Shown piece after piece: positions 1-11,000 of a stretch of DNA of 64,000 nucleotides. The stretch's first letter is position 1. Each line of letters starts with the position of its first letter. Below the pieces are notes generated by a model. It searched no databases and had not been told where the DNA came from. It worked only from the letters and a program-made list of their open reading frames with translations. The translations under genes and the position numbers were made by a program. Origin of the DNA: Phycisphaerae bacterium (GTDB lineage Bacteria > Planctomycetota > Phycisphaerae > Phycisphaerales > UBA1924); assembly GCA_016793805.1 (NCBI GenBank), contig JAEUIZ010000040.1, positions 1 through 64,000 on the forward strand, in the 5' to 3' direction.

Positions 1-3000
1 GATGTCGTCGTTGGCGTTGCTCGTGGTGAGCGTCGCGTTGCCGCCGACGGTGACGGTGCCGGAGTCGGTGATGTTGCCGGTGGTCGCGGTGACGGTGAGG
101 TTGCCGCCGACAGAGGACGCGCCGAGATCGACGCCGGTGGCGTGGGTGACGGTGGCGTGGCCGGTGCTGCCGGTCGTGTTGACACGGATCGAGCCGGTGA
201 CGGCCGAGTCGTCGATCACGATGTCGGCGTTGGCCTGGCTGGTGGTGAACGCCGCGTTGCCGCCGACGGTGATCGCGCCGGCGTCGGTGACGTTGCCCGT
301 GGTCGCGGTGGCGGAGAGATTGCCGCCAATCGTGCTCGCGGCAAGGTCGAGGTCCGTCGCGTTGACGATGGTCGCGTGGCCCGTCGCCCCGGTGGTGTTG
401 ACGGCGATGGTGCCGGTGACGGCCAACTGATCGACCGTGATGTCGTCGTTGGTGTTGCTCGTGGTGAAGGACGCGTTGCCGCCGACGGTGACCGTGCCGG
501 AGTCGGTGATGTTGCCGGTGGTCGCGGTGACGTTGAGGTCGCCGCCGACGGAGGACACGCCAAGATCGACGCCGGTGGCGTGGGTGATGGTGGCGTGGCC
601 GGTGCTGCCGGTCGTGCTCACACTGATCGAGCCGGTGACGGCCGAATCGTCGATGACGATGTCGGCGTTGGTCTGGCTGGTGGTGAAGGAGGCGTTGCCG
701 CCGACGGTGACGGCACCAGAGTCGGTGACGTTGCCCGTGGTCGCGGTGGCGGAGAGGTTGCCGCCGACGGCGGAGGCCGCGAGGTCAAGAGCCGTCGCGT
801 TGACGATGGTGGCGTGGCCCGTCGCGCCGGTGGTGTTGACGGCCACCGTGCCGGCGACGGCGAGTTGATCGGCGAGGATGTCGTCGTTGGCGTTGATCGT
901 GGTGAGCGTCGCGTTGCCGCCGACGGTGACCGTGCCGCTGTCCGTCAGGTTGCCGCTGGTCGCGGTGGCGGCGAGGTTGCCGCCGACGGAGGACGCGCCG
1001 AGGTTGAGGGCCGTGGCGTTGACGACGGTGGCGTGGCCGGTGGCGCCCGTGGTGTTGACGCTCACGGCGCCGGTGACGGCCAACTGATCGACCGTGATGT
1101 CGTCGTTGGCGTTGCTCGTGGTGAGCGTCGCGTTGCCGCCGACGGTGATCGTGCCGGAGTCGGTGACGTTGCCTGTCGTGGCGGTAGCGCTCAGGTCGCC
1201 GCCGACGCTGGAGGCCGCGAGGTCGAGGGCCGTCGCGTTGACGACGGTGGCGTGGCCGGTGCTGCCGGTGGTGTTGACGGCGACGGTGCCGGTGACGACG
1301 AGTTGGTCGGCGAGGATGTCGTCGTTGGTGTTGCTCGTGGTGAGCGTCGCGTTGCCGCCGACGGTGATGGTGCCCGAGTCGGTCAGGTTGCCGGTGGAGG
1401 CGGTGGCGGCGAGGCTGCCGCCGACGCTGGAGGCCGCGAGGTTCAGAGCCGTCGCGTTGACGATGGTCGCGTGGCCCGTCGCACCGGTGGTGTTGACGGC
1501 GACGCTGCCGGTGACGGCCAACTGATCGACCGTGATGTCGTCGTTGGTCTGGCTCGTGGTGAATGAGGCGTTGCCGCCGACGGCGACGGCGCCCGAGTCG
1601 GTGATGTTGCCGGTGGTCGCGGTAACGGTGAGGTTGCCGCCGACAGAGGACGCGCCGAGGTCGACGCCGGTGGCGTGGGTGATGGTGGCGTGGCCGGTGC
1701 TGCCGGTGGTGTTCACGCTGATGGAGCCGGTGACGGCCGAGTCGTCGATGACGATGTCGGCGTTGGTCTGGCTGGTGGTGAAGGAGGCGTTGCCGCCGAC
1801 GGTGACGGAGCCGGAATCGGTGATGTTGCCTGTGGCGGCGATGACGGTCAGATTGCCGCCGACGGTCCACCCCGCCACGTCCACGGCCGTCGCGTTGCCG
1901 ATCGTGACGTTGGCGCCGGCACCGCTCGTGCTGGGGGTGATCGAGCCGGCGACGGCCAGCGAATCCAGCACGATGCTCATATTGGCCTGGCTGGCGGTGA
2001 AGGATGCGTCGCCCGCGACTGTCACGGTGCCGCTATCGGTGATCGTGCCGAGCGTGGCGGTAGCGTCGAGATTGCCACCGATGCTGGAAGCCCCCAGGAT
2101 GAGCCCGGACGCGTCGACGATCGTGGCGTGGCCCGTGGCGCCTGTGGTGAACAGTGAGACGGAGCCGGTCACGTCGATGTCATCGACAATGATGTCGGCG
2201 TTGGTCTGGCTGGTGGTGAACGTGGCGTTGCCGCCGACGGTGACCGTGCCGGAGTCCGTGATATTGCCCGTGGTCGCGGTGACGCTGAGGTTGCCGCCCA
2301 CGGTCCAACTGGCCATGTTGACGGCAGAGGCGTTGACGATCGTCACATTGGCAGCACCGCCGGTGGTGATGGGGGAGATCGCGCCGGTGACCGCGAGTTG
2401 ATCGAGCGTGATGCCAGCATTGGTGGCGGACGTGGTGAACGCGGCGCCCCCGCCGACGCTGATCGTGCCGGAATCGGTCATGTTGCCGATCGTGGAGGTG
2501 GCGAGCAGCGTGCCACCCACGTTGCTGGCGCCGATATCGAGTGAGGATGCCTCGACGATGGTTGCATCGCCGCTGGCGCCGGTGGTGTTGACGGAGATGA
2601 CACCTGTGACGTTCAGTTGATTGACGACGATGTCGTCGTCGGTGTTGCTGGTGGTGAACGCGGCATCGCCGCCGACCATGACCGTGCCGGAGTCGGTCAG
2701 GTTGCCGGTGCTGGCGGTAGCGGAGAGGTCGCCGCCCACGCTGGACGCGGCGAGATCCAGAGCGGTGGCGTTGACGACGGTGGCGTTCCCCGTGCTGCCG
2801 GTGGTGTTGACGGCGACCGAGCCTGACACAGCCAACTGATTGACGATGATGTCGTCATTGGCGTTGCTGGTCGTGAACGAGGCGTTGCCGCCGACGGTGA
2901 TGGTGCCCGAGTCGGTCAGGTTGCCGGTGGAGGCGGTGGCAGCGAGATTGCCGCCAACGGAGGAGGCGCCAAGATCAAGAGCGATCGCGTTGACAACCGT

Positions 3001-4110
3001 GGCATGGCCGCCCGCTCCAGATGTGGTCAGGGACAGCGAACCAGCGACGGCCAGCTCATCGAGCACGATGTCGTCGCCGCTGTTGCCGGCAACGAAAGCG
3101 GCGTTGCCACCGACCACGACAAGGCCGCTGTCGGTGACGTTCCCCGTGGCCGCAGTCGCGGAGAAGTTCCCGCCGACGTTGCTGCCCGCGAGGTCGAGCG
3201 CAGTGGCGTTGACGATGGTGGCGTGGCCGGTGCTGCCGATGGTGTCGACCGCGACGGTTCCGGTGACGGCGAGTTGATCGAGGGTGATGTCGTCATTGGT
3301 GCCGAAGGTGAGGAAGATCGCGTTGCCGCCCACAGTGACGGTGCCGGTATCGGTGATGTTGCCGGAGGTCGCGCTCGCGTCGAGGCTTCCGCCGATGGTG
3401 CTGGTGCCGAGGATGAGCGCGCCGGCATTGGCGAGCGTGACGTCGCCGTTGGCGCCGGCGGTCGTGACGGACACGGCGCCGGTGGCCGCGATCTGGTCGA
3501 GCGTGATCGTGCTGTCCGCGTCGGCAGCGATGAAACTCGACGTGCCGCCGATGGTCACCGTGCCACTATCCGAGATGTCCCCGGTGGTCGCGGTGGCGCT
3601 GAGTGACCCACCGATGGTGCTCGTCGCGAAGGTCAGACCGCTGGAGTTGGTGATGGTGGCGTCGCCGGTTGCGCCGACGGTGCTGAGCGCGATCGTGCCC
3701 GCGACGGTCAGGTCCGCGATGGAGATGTCGGCGTTGGTCTGCGAGGTAGCGAGCGACGCGTTGCCGCCGACGACCACGGCGCCCGAGGCCGTCAGGTTGC
3801 CCGTGTCGGCGTCGAGCGACAGGTCGCCACCGACGTTGGCAGACGCGATGTCGAGCGCGGAGGCGTTGACAACGGTGGCGTTGCCTCCGGCGCCGATGGT
3901 CGTCAGACTGACCGCGCCGGAGGAGTCCAACTGGTCGATCACGATGTCGTCGTCGCTGCCGAACGAGGAGAAGGCCGAAGCGCCGCCGACAGTGACGACG
4001 CCGGAGTCGGTGATCCCGCCCGCGGTCGTCAGGACGGTGAGCGTCCCGCCGATCGTGGACGCGCCAAGGTTGGTGGCGGTCGTGTTGAACACATTGACGT
4101 TGCCGGTGTG
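1..4110 (-). repeat. Tandem 219-bp (73-residue) coding repeat, at least 19 copies
   Basis: The plus-strand anchor gcgttgccgccgacgg or a variant of it recurs at 35, 254, 473, 692, 911, 1130, 1349, 1568, 1787, 2006, 2225, 2444, 2663, 2882, 3101, 3320, 3539, 3758 and 3977. Every interval I checked is 219 bp, with no indel. Each unit encodes a LGASSVGGNLTVTATTGNI-like half followed by a TDSGTVTVGGNA-like half. Copies left of about 1900 are nearly identical in DNA and mix a few sub-variants (AACTGATCGACCGTGATG, GAGTTGATCGGCGAGGATG, GAATCGTCGATGACGATG). Copies to the right are more diverged. The array continues past the left edge. Confidence 0.95.
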
Positions 4111-5805
4111 GGTGAACGCGAGCGAGGCGGCCGAGATCGACGCGCCGGTGTTGTCGAAGTGGACGCCGCTGCTGCTGAAGGTCCCGCCTCCAAGGTTGAT
4201 GGCGGCGTTGATGTCCACGTCGCCCGCGCCGCTGGCATCGCTGTCGGCGACGAGGACCAGGTTGAGCGAGTCGCCTCCCGGCGAGGAGTCCGTGATCTGC
4301 CCGTTGATCACGATGTTGTTGTGAGCGGAGAATGTGAGCGTGTTGGTGCCGGTGCCGTTGTAGTTCAGCGTGGTGTTGAGGGTGATGTTCCCGACCTGGG
4401 AGTTGGCGCCGCCCGTGGCCGTGGTGACGGAGACGCTGGCGCCGCCGGTGAGGGCCGCGGTGATGAGGTTCACGCCGAGTTGCGCGCTGTTGGCCGTGGA
4501 GGCAAAGGGGTTGGTCGAGTTGATGTTGGTGGCGGTGCTGCCCGCGACGATGGTGATGTTGTTGGGATCGATGAGCCAGAGGCCGCCCGCACCACGCGAA
4601 GCGGTCACGTCGGGGGTTCGAGTCACGTCAAGGTAGTTGCGGCTCGAGGTCTCGACGAAGCCGCCCTGCCCCGCGATCGACCCGCCGCGCGCGCTGATCT
4701 CGCCATGGACGCGGGAGACCTCTTCCGACCAGACAATGACACGACCGCCGTTGCCCGCTTGCGTGGCATCGGCACGGACCGAAGAGTCCTCGCCGACATA
4801 GGCATACTCGGCGTTCCGCACGTTCCCGCGACCCTGGTACTCGCCGCCCAGGAGGACCTCGCCACCGCCCGCGCTGCCCGAGGCGTCGATCGTGGCGCCA
4901 AAGAGCCCGACCTTCTCGCCCGTGACGACGACGCGCCCGCCGACGCCCTCGGCGCTCGACGCGTCGAGCGTCCCGCTGACGCTCACGATGCCGCGCGCGC
5001 CGCCGTCGACTTCGATCGTGCGAGCACGCACGTCGCCCGACGCGTCCACGGCGAGCGCGAAGGCGTCGCCCACGCCAAAGAGGACGGCGCCGCCCTCAGC
5101 GCGCACGGTCCCGGAGTTCTCGATGGCCGCCGCGCTCCCGCTTCCTGCCGCGCCGCGGATGCGCGCGAAGGTGGTGCCGTCGCGCTCGCCGATGAGCACA
5201 TCGCCGCCGGCGTTCATGGTGACGATGCCGCCTTCCGCGACGATCGTCCCGGAGTTCACGACCTGCCGACCCACGAGGTGCACCGCGTCGGCGCGGATGG
5301 TCCCCGCGTTGTCCACCGTTCCCGTGCCTGTGAAGCGATCGCGCCCCGCGAGGAAGTCGGCGTCGGTCATGCGTCCGGCGGCCGCGAAAAGTCCCGCCGC
5401 GTTGACCACCGCGCCCTGACCGAACGACACGCCCGCGGGGTTCACGATGTACACGCGGCCGTTCGCGGTCAGCGTCCCGTCGATCCGCGTCGGGTCCGCG
5501 CCCGTGACGCGGTTGAGCACGCGGCTCGTCGCGCTCGGCTGGATGAACCGGACCGACTCGCTGGCCCCGATGCTGAAACTCTGGTAGTTGATGACCGCGT
5601 TGTTCCCCGCGGTGATGACCGTGTTCCGCCCGTTCTGCTGGATGGTCGCCTGCCCGCGCACGACCGACGGGCCATCCGGGCCCGCGAAGGCCGCCGAGGC
5701 CGAGATCATCAGGCCGACGCCACCTCCGACGAACGTGAACCTGCCCAGGCCGAGCCCGATCACGCACCCGAGGCTCCGAGAACGGACGTTCATGGCGGTC
5801 TTCAT
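1..5805 (-). CDS. Giant TpsA-type filamentous haemagglutinin-like adhesin (partial, C-terminus outside window)
   Basis: The frame is open from ATG 5805 through the left edge, giving at least 1935 residues. The start MKTAMNVRS follows an AGGAG site 8 bases upstream. A long basic then hydrophobic signal peptide ends near ASAAFA. Next comes a two-partner-secretion (haemagglutination-activity) domain: the stretch VYIVNPAGVSFGQGAVVNAA matches the NPNG-I-FG...VN signature of FhaB/HMW1-type exoproteins. From about residue 560 the protein becomes an array of 73-residue beta-rich repeats. The family is exported by Sec, crosses the outer membrane through a TpsB partner, and folds as a long beta helix used in adhesion or competition. 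The TpsB gene lies 48 bases upstream on the same strand, so the two are probably co-transcribed. The function of the C-terminus cannot be judged from this window. Confidence 0.88.
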   Translation of the reverse strand, partial: MKTAMNVRSRSLGCVIGLGLGRFTFVGGGVGLMISASAAFAGPDGPSVVRGQATIQQNGRNTVITAGNNAVINYQSFSIGASESVRFIQPSATSRVLNRVTGADPTRIDGTLTANGRVYIVNPAGVSFGQGAVVNAAGLFAAAGRMTDADFLAGRDRFTGTGTVDNAGTIRADAVHLVGRQVVNSGTIVAEGGIVTMNAGGDVLIGERDGTTFARIRGAAGSGSAAAIENSGTVRAEGGAVLFGVGDAFALAVDASGDVRARTIEVDGGARGIVSVSGTLDASSAEGVGGRVVVTGEKVGLFGATIDASGSAGGGEVLLGGEYQGRGNVRNAEYAYVGEDSSVRADATQAGNGGRVIVWSEEVSRVHGEISARGGSIAGQGGFVETSSRNYLDVTRTPDVTASRGAGGLWLIDPNNITIVAGSTATNINSTNPFASTANSAQLGVNLITAALTGGASVSVTTATGGANSQVGNITLNTTLNYNGTGTNTLTFSAHNNIVINGQITDSSPGGDSLNLVLVADSDASGAGDVDINAAINLGGGTFSSSGVHFDNTGASISAASLAFTHTGNVNVFNTTATNLGASTIGGTLTVLTTAGGITDSGVVTVGGASAFSSFGSDDDIVIDQLDSSGAVSLTTIGAGGNATVVNASALDIASANVGGDLSLDADTGNLTASGAVVVGGNASLATSQTNADISIADLTVAGTIALSTVGATGDATITNSSGLTFATSTIGGSLSATATTGDISDSGTVTIGGTSSFIAADADSTITLDQIAATGAVSVTTAGANGDVTLANAGALILGTSTIGGSLDASATSGNITDTGTVTVGGNAIFLTFGTNDDITLDQLAVTGTVAVDTIGSTGHATIVNATALDLAGSNVGGNFSATAATGNVTDSGLVVVGGNAAFVAGNSGDDIVLDELAVAGSLSLTTSGAGGHATVVNAIALDLGASSVGGNLAATASTGNLTDSGTITVGGNASFTTSNANDDIIVNQLAVSGSVAVNTTGSTGNATVVNATALDLAASSVGGDLSATASTGNLTDSGTVMVGGDAAFTTSNTDDDIVVNQLNVTGVISVNTTGASGDATIVEASSLDIGASNVGGTLLATSTIGNMTDSGTISVGGGAAFTTSATNAGITLDQLAVTGAISPITTGGAANVTIVNASAVNMASWTVGGNLSVTATTGNITDSGTVTVGGNATFTTSQTNADIIVDDIDVTGSVSLFTTGATGHATIVDASGLILGASSIGGNLDATATLGTITDSGTVTVAGDASFTASQANMSIVLDSLAVAGSITPSTSGAGANVTIGNATAVDVAGWTVGGNLTVIAATGNITDSGSVTVGGNASFTTSQTNADIVIDDSAVTGSISVNTTGSTGHATITHATGVDLGASSVGGNLTVTATTGNITDSGAVAVGGNASFTTSQTNDDITVDQLAVTGSVAVNTTGATGHATIVNATALNLAASSVGGSLAATASTGNLTDSGTITVGGNATLTTSNTNDDILADQLVVTGTVAVNTTGSTGHATVVNATALDLAASSVGGDLSATATTGNVTDSGTITVGGNATLTTSNANDDITVDQLAVTGAVSVNTTGATGHATVVNATALNLGASSVGGNLAATATSGNLTDSGTVTVGGNATLTTINANDDILADQLAVAGTVAVNTTGATGHATIVNATALDLAASAVGGNLSATATTGNVTDSGAVTVGGNASFTTSQTNADIVIDDSAVTGSISVSTTGSTGHATITHATGVDLGVSSVGGDLNVTATTGNITDSGTVTVGGNASFTTSNTNDDITVDQLAVTGTIAVNTTGATGHATIVNATDLDLAASTIGGNLSATATTGNVTDAGAITVGGNAAFTTSQANADIVIDDSAVTGSIRVNTTGSTGHATVTHATGVDLGASSVGGNLTVTATTGNITDSGTVTVGGNATLTTSNANDDI

Positions 5806-5853
5806 CGCATCGCTCCTGTCGTCCGGCGGGCCGCTCGCCCGCCGGTCCTCGTG

Positions 5854-7806
5854 CTAGTACACAACCGTGAAACTCAGATGGAACCTGCTGCTCCCGGCCG
5901 AGACGCTCCCGGCCGTGGTGTCGTGAAGCGCGACGCCCCAGTCGGCACGCGCGTTCAGGTGTCGATACAACTGCACTTCCACGCCCACGCCGGCCCCCAG
6001 CAGCGTCTCGTCACGCTCGAATGAGAGCCTGTCGCTCTGCACCACCCGCGCCCCGTCTACGAACCCGCGAACGACGAGATCCCAGTCGGGCTGGCCCTGC
6101 CGGGTCTCGCGGCGAACGCGGAACGGGCGGCCGAACAGCGGCGTCTTGGACGGGTCCGGCTCGACGCCCAGCCCGCGCGGGACGTGGTAGCGATACTCGA
6201 CGCTTCCGAAGATCACGCTGTCGCCCGCGGCTACGGACTCCGGATAGCCGCGAACGCTCATCGCGCCGCCGGCCGTCTCCTGCGCCTGCGGGATCAGGCG
6301 GTTCCCGAAGGCCATCTGCCACTTGCCCGAGAAGGCGAGTTCGTGGGCCATCGTCGCGCGCGCGTCGGGCGTCTTGGGGTCATCCCAGGCCGCTCCCAGC
6401 ACGAGCGGCTCGAGGAACATCGAGTGCGTGAACTCGGCGCGAAGGACCGTCCAATCCTCATCGGGCCGGGTCCGGCCGAGGCGCTCCGCTTCTGCCTGGC
6501 TCACGCCGGTTGCGTCCGCCAGCGATGCTTCGAGTGTCGCCGACAGGGACGTGGACATCCCCCGCGCGGTGCGCTCCAGCCGCGTGCCGACATAGGGCAT
6601 CAGGAAGTCCGCGTTGCCTTCGACAAGCGCGAACTGGTTGTTGACGTGGACGCGGTCGAACCGCACGCCGCCCAGCGCGTCGATGAACACCTCGCGTCGC
6701 TGCCACGCCGTCGCGACGACCTCGGCGCCAACCGACCACCCGTCGCCGGTGAAGTCCGCGTCCTGCCCGAACTCGGACGCGGTGAACTCATGCCATGACC
6801 CATAGACACGCCCGCGGAGCGTGTCGCTCGATCCGATCGGCCGCTCGTACGAACCCGCCACGGCATTGGCGGCGTCAAAGTCCGCCGTCGCATAGACAAG
6901 GCTCAGCACGTCGTCGCGATTCGTCAGTTGGTTGTGGATGAAGCCGAACTTCTCGCGCCACATGCTCGTCTGGGCCGTCCCGGTGTTCGAGACCTGCGCG
7001 TACACGAGCCAGGGCTTGACCTCGATGATCTGGAAGTCGAGTTCGGCCTCGCCCGGGTTGCCGGTGCCGCTGATCGCGGCCTCGACGCGACGGCCCTGAC
7101 GACGGTTGAGCCTCGCGATGTAGTCCTCGAGCAAGTCCCTGCGCAGCACGTCGACCCGCCTCTCGCCATCGGGCGCCTGCAGCGGGGAGTGCGACCGCAC
7201 GAACGCGTGCTCGAGGCGGTTGGCCGTCTCGCCCTCGCCGAACCGCGACCCGACGGCCGACGACCGCACCTTCGTCACCACCGTCGTCGAGACCAGGAGC
7301 GTGAGCGGCGCGCTCGACGACGACCGGCGATCGTCGCCCGTTCGCGGGTCCAACTCCGCCGGATCGGGCCCGACATGCAGGCCCGCAAGCCCCCGTGCCG
7401 CCAACGCCCTCATCACGGCCGCGCCGCACGCGTTGACCGCGCTCGCCGAGAATGCGCGAGCCTCCCCCGGCGTGGCGATCTCGCCGAGTGTCAGTTCGAT
7501 CGGTTCCAGCCCCTCACGCCACGCGACCAGCGCGTCGTCCACACTTGCCAGCCTCACCCCCACCGCTGCCAGCGAGTCGATCGCCGGGAGGTCTGGGTGC
7601 TGGCGCGCGTAGCGCAGCGTGATCGCCGTCGCGGTCACCCTCGGCCCATCCGCGGACGCCGCCACCGATGGGGCGCTCTGCGGCGGCTGTGCTACCGCTA
7701 CTGGCGAGGCCAGCACTCCAGCGATGCCGCACATCTGCGCAAGCCGCGCCGGCCCGAAGCGGGCAACGCGTCGTCCATCAGGTCTGTGGCTTTGGGGATG
7801 TCGCAT
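5854..7806 (-). CDS. TpsB/FhaC/ShlB-type outer-membrane transporter for the adjacent TpsA
   Basis: This is a 650-residue protein from ATG 7806. A longer frame reaches 7992, but its extra N-terminus is unlike a secreted protein. From MRHPQS there is a basic region, a hydrophobic stretch (MCGIAGVLASPVAVAQ) and a likely signal cleavage. The middle (about 190-280) has the look of POTRA domains (RLEHAFV, LNRRQGRRVEAAI, ELDFQIIEVKP). The rest is beta-barrel-like. The conserved loop-6 motif appears as SVRGYPES with Arg519, and the chain ends in an aromatic residue (FTVVY), as outer-membrane barrels do. The family translocates the TPS domain of a partner exoprotein, and that partner begins 48 bases downstream. 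No clear ribosome site precedes 7806, so the start could be slightly different. Confidence 0.85.
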   Translation of the reverse strand: MRHPQSHRPDGRRVARFGPARLAQMCGIAGVLASPVAVAQPPQSAPSVAASADGPRVTATAITLRYARQHPDLPAIDSLAAVGVRLASVDDALVAWREGLEPIELTLGEIATPGEARAFSASAVNACGAAVMRALAARGLAGLHVGPDPAELDPRTGDDRRSSSSAPLTLLVSTTVVTKVRSSAVGSRFGEGETANRLEHAFVRSHSPLQAPDGERRVDVLRRDLLEDYIARLNRRQGRRVEAAISGTGNPGEAELDFQIIEVKPWLVYAQVSNTGTAQTSMWREKFGFIHNQLTNRDDVLSLVYATADFDAANAVAGSYERPIGSSDTLRGRVYGSWHEFTASEFGQDADFTGDGWSVGAEVVATAWQRREVFIDALGGVRFDRVHVNNQFALVEGNADFLMPYVGTRLERTARGMSTSLSATLEASLADATGVSQAEAERLGRTRPDEDWTVLRAEFTHSMFLEPLVLGAAWDDPKTPDARATMAHELAFSGKWQMAFGNRLIPQAQETAGGAMSVRGYPESVAAGDSVIFGSVEYRYHVPRGLGVEPDPSKTPLFGRPFRVRRETRQGQPDWDLVVRGFVDGARVVQSDRLSFERDETLLGAGVGVEVQLYRHLNARADWGVALHDTTAGSVSAGSSRFHLSFTVVY

Positions 7807-8004
7807 GGATGAAGCAGGACCACTGCCCGCGCGGCCATCGCGCGGGGACTGCCGACCTCTCGGCACCACTGAAGAACAAACCGTCGTGTCATCGTCCTCG
7901 GACGGGCCGAACTTCGATAAAACTGTCGGGCCTAGGCCAAGAATCGAGGTTCCACGGCAGGGTCTATCCCCGTCCGGGTGGACGGCCAGCACGTCCCATC
8001 ACAG

Positions 8005-11000
8005 TTACCGCGCCGCCAGGATTGCCGCCGATTGCTCGACCCACCCGCTCGGGGGAGTCGAGTACGGCCGAAACTTCTCGAACGTGCCCGCGTCCTCCTG
8101 GTACAGCACCGCCCGGTGCCTTCCCAGCGTCGAGGCGACCGGGCTGTCGGTGAGGTGCGTGGAGTCCGCGGCGCTCATCTGCAAGAGCACGCGGGACTCG
8201 AAGTCTCGCAGGGCGCTCCGCTCGAAGGCCCGCTCGATGCCGCTGACGGTGTCGCAGGTGACTACGACGTGCATCCCGACCGAGGGTCCCTCGCGGATGA
8301 GTCGCATCAGGACCTTGGCGGGCTGGTCGGCGCTGGCCGAGAAGTCAAAGTCGTCGCCCCGCCGAAGGTCGCGGAACCGGTGCAGCCCGTGGATGAAGAG
8401 CACAACATCGGCCGGGTCGCTGCGCTCGTCGGCGAGCCTTCGATCAAGTTCGGCCGCCAGGGTCGCGACCTCCGCGGCCGCCGCGCGCGGGCCGCCATGC
8501 TTCGCTCCAATCGCGCGGGCCGCGCTGCCGATCGCGTCGGCCTCGGGCGCGTCGGCGGGCGTTCCGTCGAGCACGACCAGCCGCGTCCCTCGCTTCGCCG
8601 CTGCGCTCAACATCGCCGCCAGCGTCGTTGCCAGCGCCGCGGACTCCTGGTTCCCGACGACAAGCAGGTTCGCGCCGCTCTGGCGACGCAGCACGACGCT
8701 CGTGGGCTCCTTGATCGAGACGGCGTCGCCGAGCCAGAGTCGAACCGGGCCGCTCTCGCCTCGCTCGATCGCGTCCGCGAGGCCCTTGTTGCGAGTCATG
8801 TCCGCGGGAATGTTGCCCTCGAATACGATGGGTGGCGGCGTGCGCACGCCGCGCTGCTGAGCCATCGCCGCAATCCGCGCGAGCGCCGCGTCGCGCGTCT
8901 GCTCTGGAAGCCACACGATCTGGAACGGGCTGTTCCCCTCGACGAGCCCGCTCGCGTCGTTGTAGATCGCCTCGCCCGGGCGAGAGAGCAGCCGCGGCGC
9001 GGCGTTGTCCTCGCTCATGATGAGGTACGAGTCGGCCTCGGCGCACTGCAGCGCGATCCGCACCGCCATCTGCCCAAGCGTGCTCCGCGCCAGGGTGTAG
9101 GCGCCGCCCAGAGTCTGTGACCCCAGCACGACGTGCATCCCAAACGCCCGCCCCTGTCGCACCAGACGATCCAAGAGCAGAGACGCCTCCTGCGCCAGTC
9201 GATCGTCCTCGACGAAGAACTCCTGGAACTCGTCGACCACGAGCAGCACCCGCGGCATGGGCTCGCCCGGAGACTTCCGGCGGAAGCCCGCCAGATCCTG
9301 GACGCCCGCGTCCCGGAAGAGCGCACCGCGCCGCGTCAGTTCCGCGTCGAGGCGCCGAAGCACGCTCAGCCCAAACTCTCGCTCGCTCTCGACGGCGATC
9401 ACCCGCGCGTGCGGGAGCGCGTGCGTCGCGTACGCCTTGAACTCGACCCCCTTCTTGAAGTCCACCAGGTACAACTCGAGTTCCGACGGGGAGTACCACA
9501 GCCCCGCCGCCGTGATCATCACGTGCAGGAGCGTCGACTTGCCCGAGCCCGTGCGCCCGGCGATCAGCGCGTGCTGGGCCGTGCCTCGGCCCAGGAGCAA
9601 GTGCTGCAACTTCTTCGCGCCCGCTCGGCCCAGCGGCACGCGCACCTCCTGCGACGAATCCAGCGACCACATCGCCTCCGGCTCCACGGCCGTGAACGGG
9701 ACCTCGACGCGCGTCGATTCCTTGGCTCGCCGACCCAACTCTTGGATCTCGCGCGTGAGCGCCTCTCCATCGGGCATCCGCTCCAGATGCAGCGGCCAGC
9801 GGCCGAAGTCCGCGTCGCTCCACGTCACCTTGCCGTCCTTGACGACCAAGACGTTCGACGCCTGCTCCAACTCGCGGAAGGGCGCCCAGTGCGGCGGCGC
9901 GGCCGACACGCCCTTGCGATGCGCCGACTCCGACGCCAGTGGCGCATGGATGAGCGTGTAGACCCCGCAGCGCCCGCCGCTCGAGGCGATGCTCGCCAGC
10001 CGCTTGGCCGCCGCCTCGCTGAACGACGCCGGGAAGTCCGCGATCACGAGGAATCGGAACGGCTCGGCGATCTCGCCCGCTTCCTCGTTGTACTCGTGGA
10101 TGCTGCGGTACTCGTTCCGAAGGTACTTCTGGATCACGGTCTCCATGTGCTCGGTCAGGTCGGTCAGCCGCTGCTCGATGTGCCGCGGCTCCGTCCAGAT
10201 GCGATCGCCGATCAGTCCCTCTTCGTAGTCTGCAAGGTGCATGAATCCGGCGAAACTCTCGCCGAGTCCGACCGGGTCGAGCATCGTGAGACGCACTTTC
10301 CCGGCTGGCAGCGTCCGGAAGGCCTGGAGCATGGTCAGCCGCAGCAGTTCCAGCCCGCGAGCGCGCTCCTCCGGGCTCGTGCGAACGAGCAGGGAGCCGC
10401 GCGCCCGGAGGTCGAGCACCGCTGGCAACTCGAACGACGCGGGATCGTCCGTGGCGAAACTCGAGTCCGCGGGGATGCCGCCCGCCATGGTCGCACGATC
10501 GACGACGATCCTGCCGAACGGCACCGCCGCCGCCAGCGCCGCGGGTGCCGACAGCGCCCGCACCTCTGCCGCAATCCTCGCCAAACCGCCGCGCCATGTC
10601 TCTCGCAACTCGGTCCGCTGAACGCGATCCATCTCTCGCAGCGATTCGAGGCTGGCGTCACGTGCCCTGGCGGCCTCGCTCGTCGCGGCGTCTCGGGCCG
10701 CGGTCGCCGAGGCGCGAATCTCTCGCTCCTTGGCGCGCACCGCTTGCAACTCGCGCTCGTGCTTCTGCCGGCACTCCGCGAGCCGTCGCTCATGCTCGGC
10801 CTGCAGCGCCGCTTGCTCAACCGTTCGCCGCTTCCTGGCGACCTCCTCGGCCAGAGCCAGCGAGCCCTCGGCGCGACGCAGGTCCGACTCCCGCCTGCGA
10901 GCGATCTCGGTCCCCTCTCGATCACGCTGGGCCATGGCCTCGGCCTGCCATGCCGCGACGGCCCGCGACGCAACCGCGAGCAGTTCCGCGGCGTGCCGCG

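Noticed and set aside
785-1870. Minus-strand frame of 361 residues rich in Arg and His
   Set aside because: It is another reading frame of the same repeats, with no start signal and a composition no real protein family shows.
1-4110. Possible CRISPR array
   Set aside because: The repeats are 219 bp, contiguous, in frame and coding; no spacers and no cas genes.
2-4324. Many plus-strand frames (Ala/Pro/Val-rich, about 70-345 aa) over the left region
   Set aside because: They are antisense shadows of the repeat array: the minus frame from ATG 5805 is open throughout, has a signal peptide and TPS domain, and explains the periodicity.
4108-6024. Plus-strand frame of 638 residues
   Set aside because: It crosses the TpsA N-terminus and its start region and has no start signal; the minus gene accounts for the sequence.
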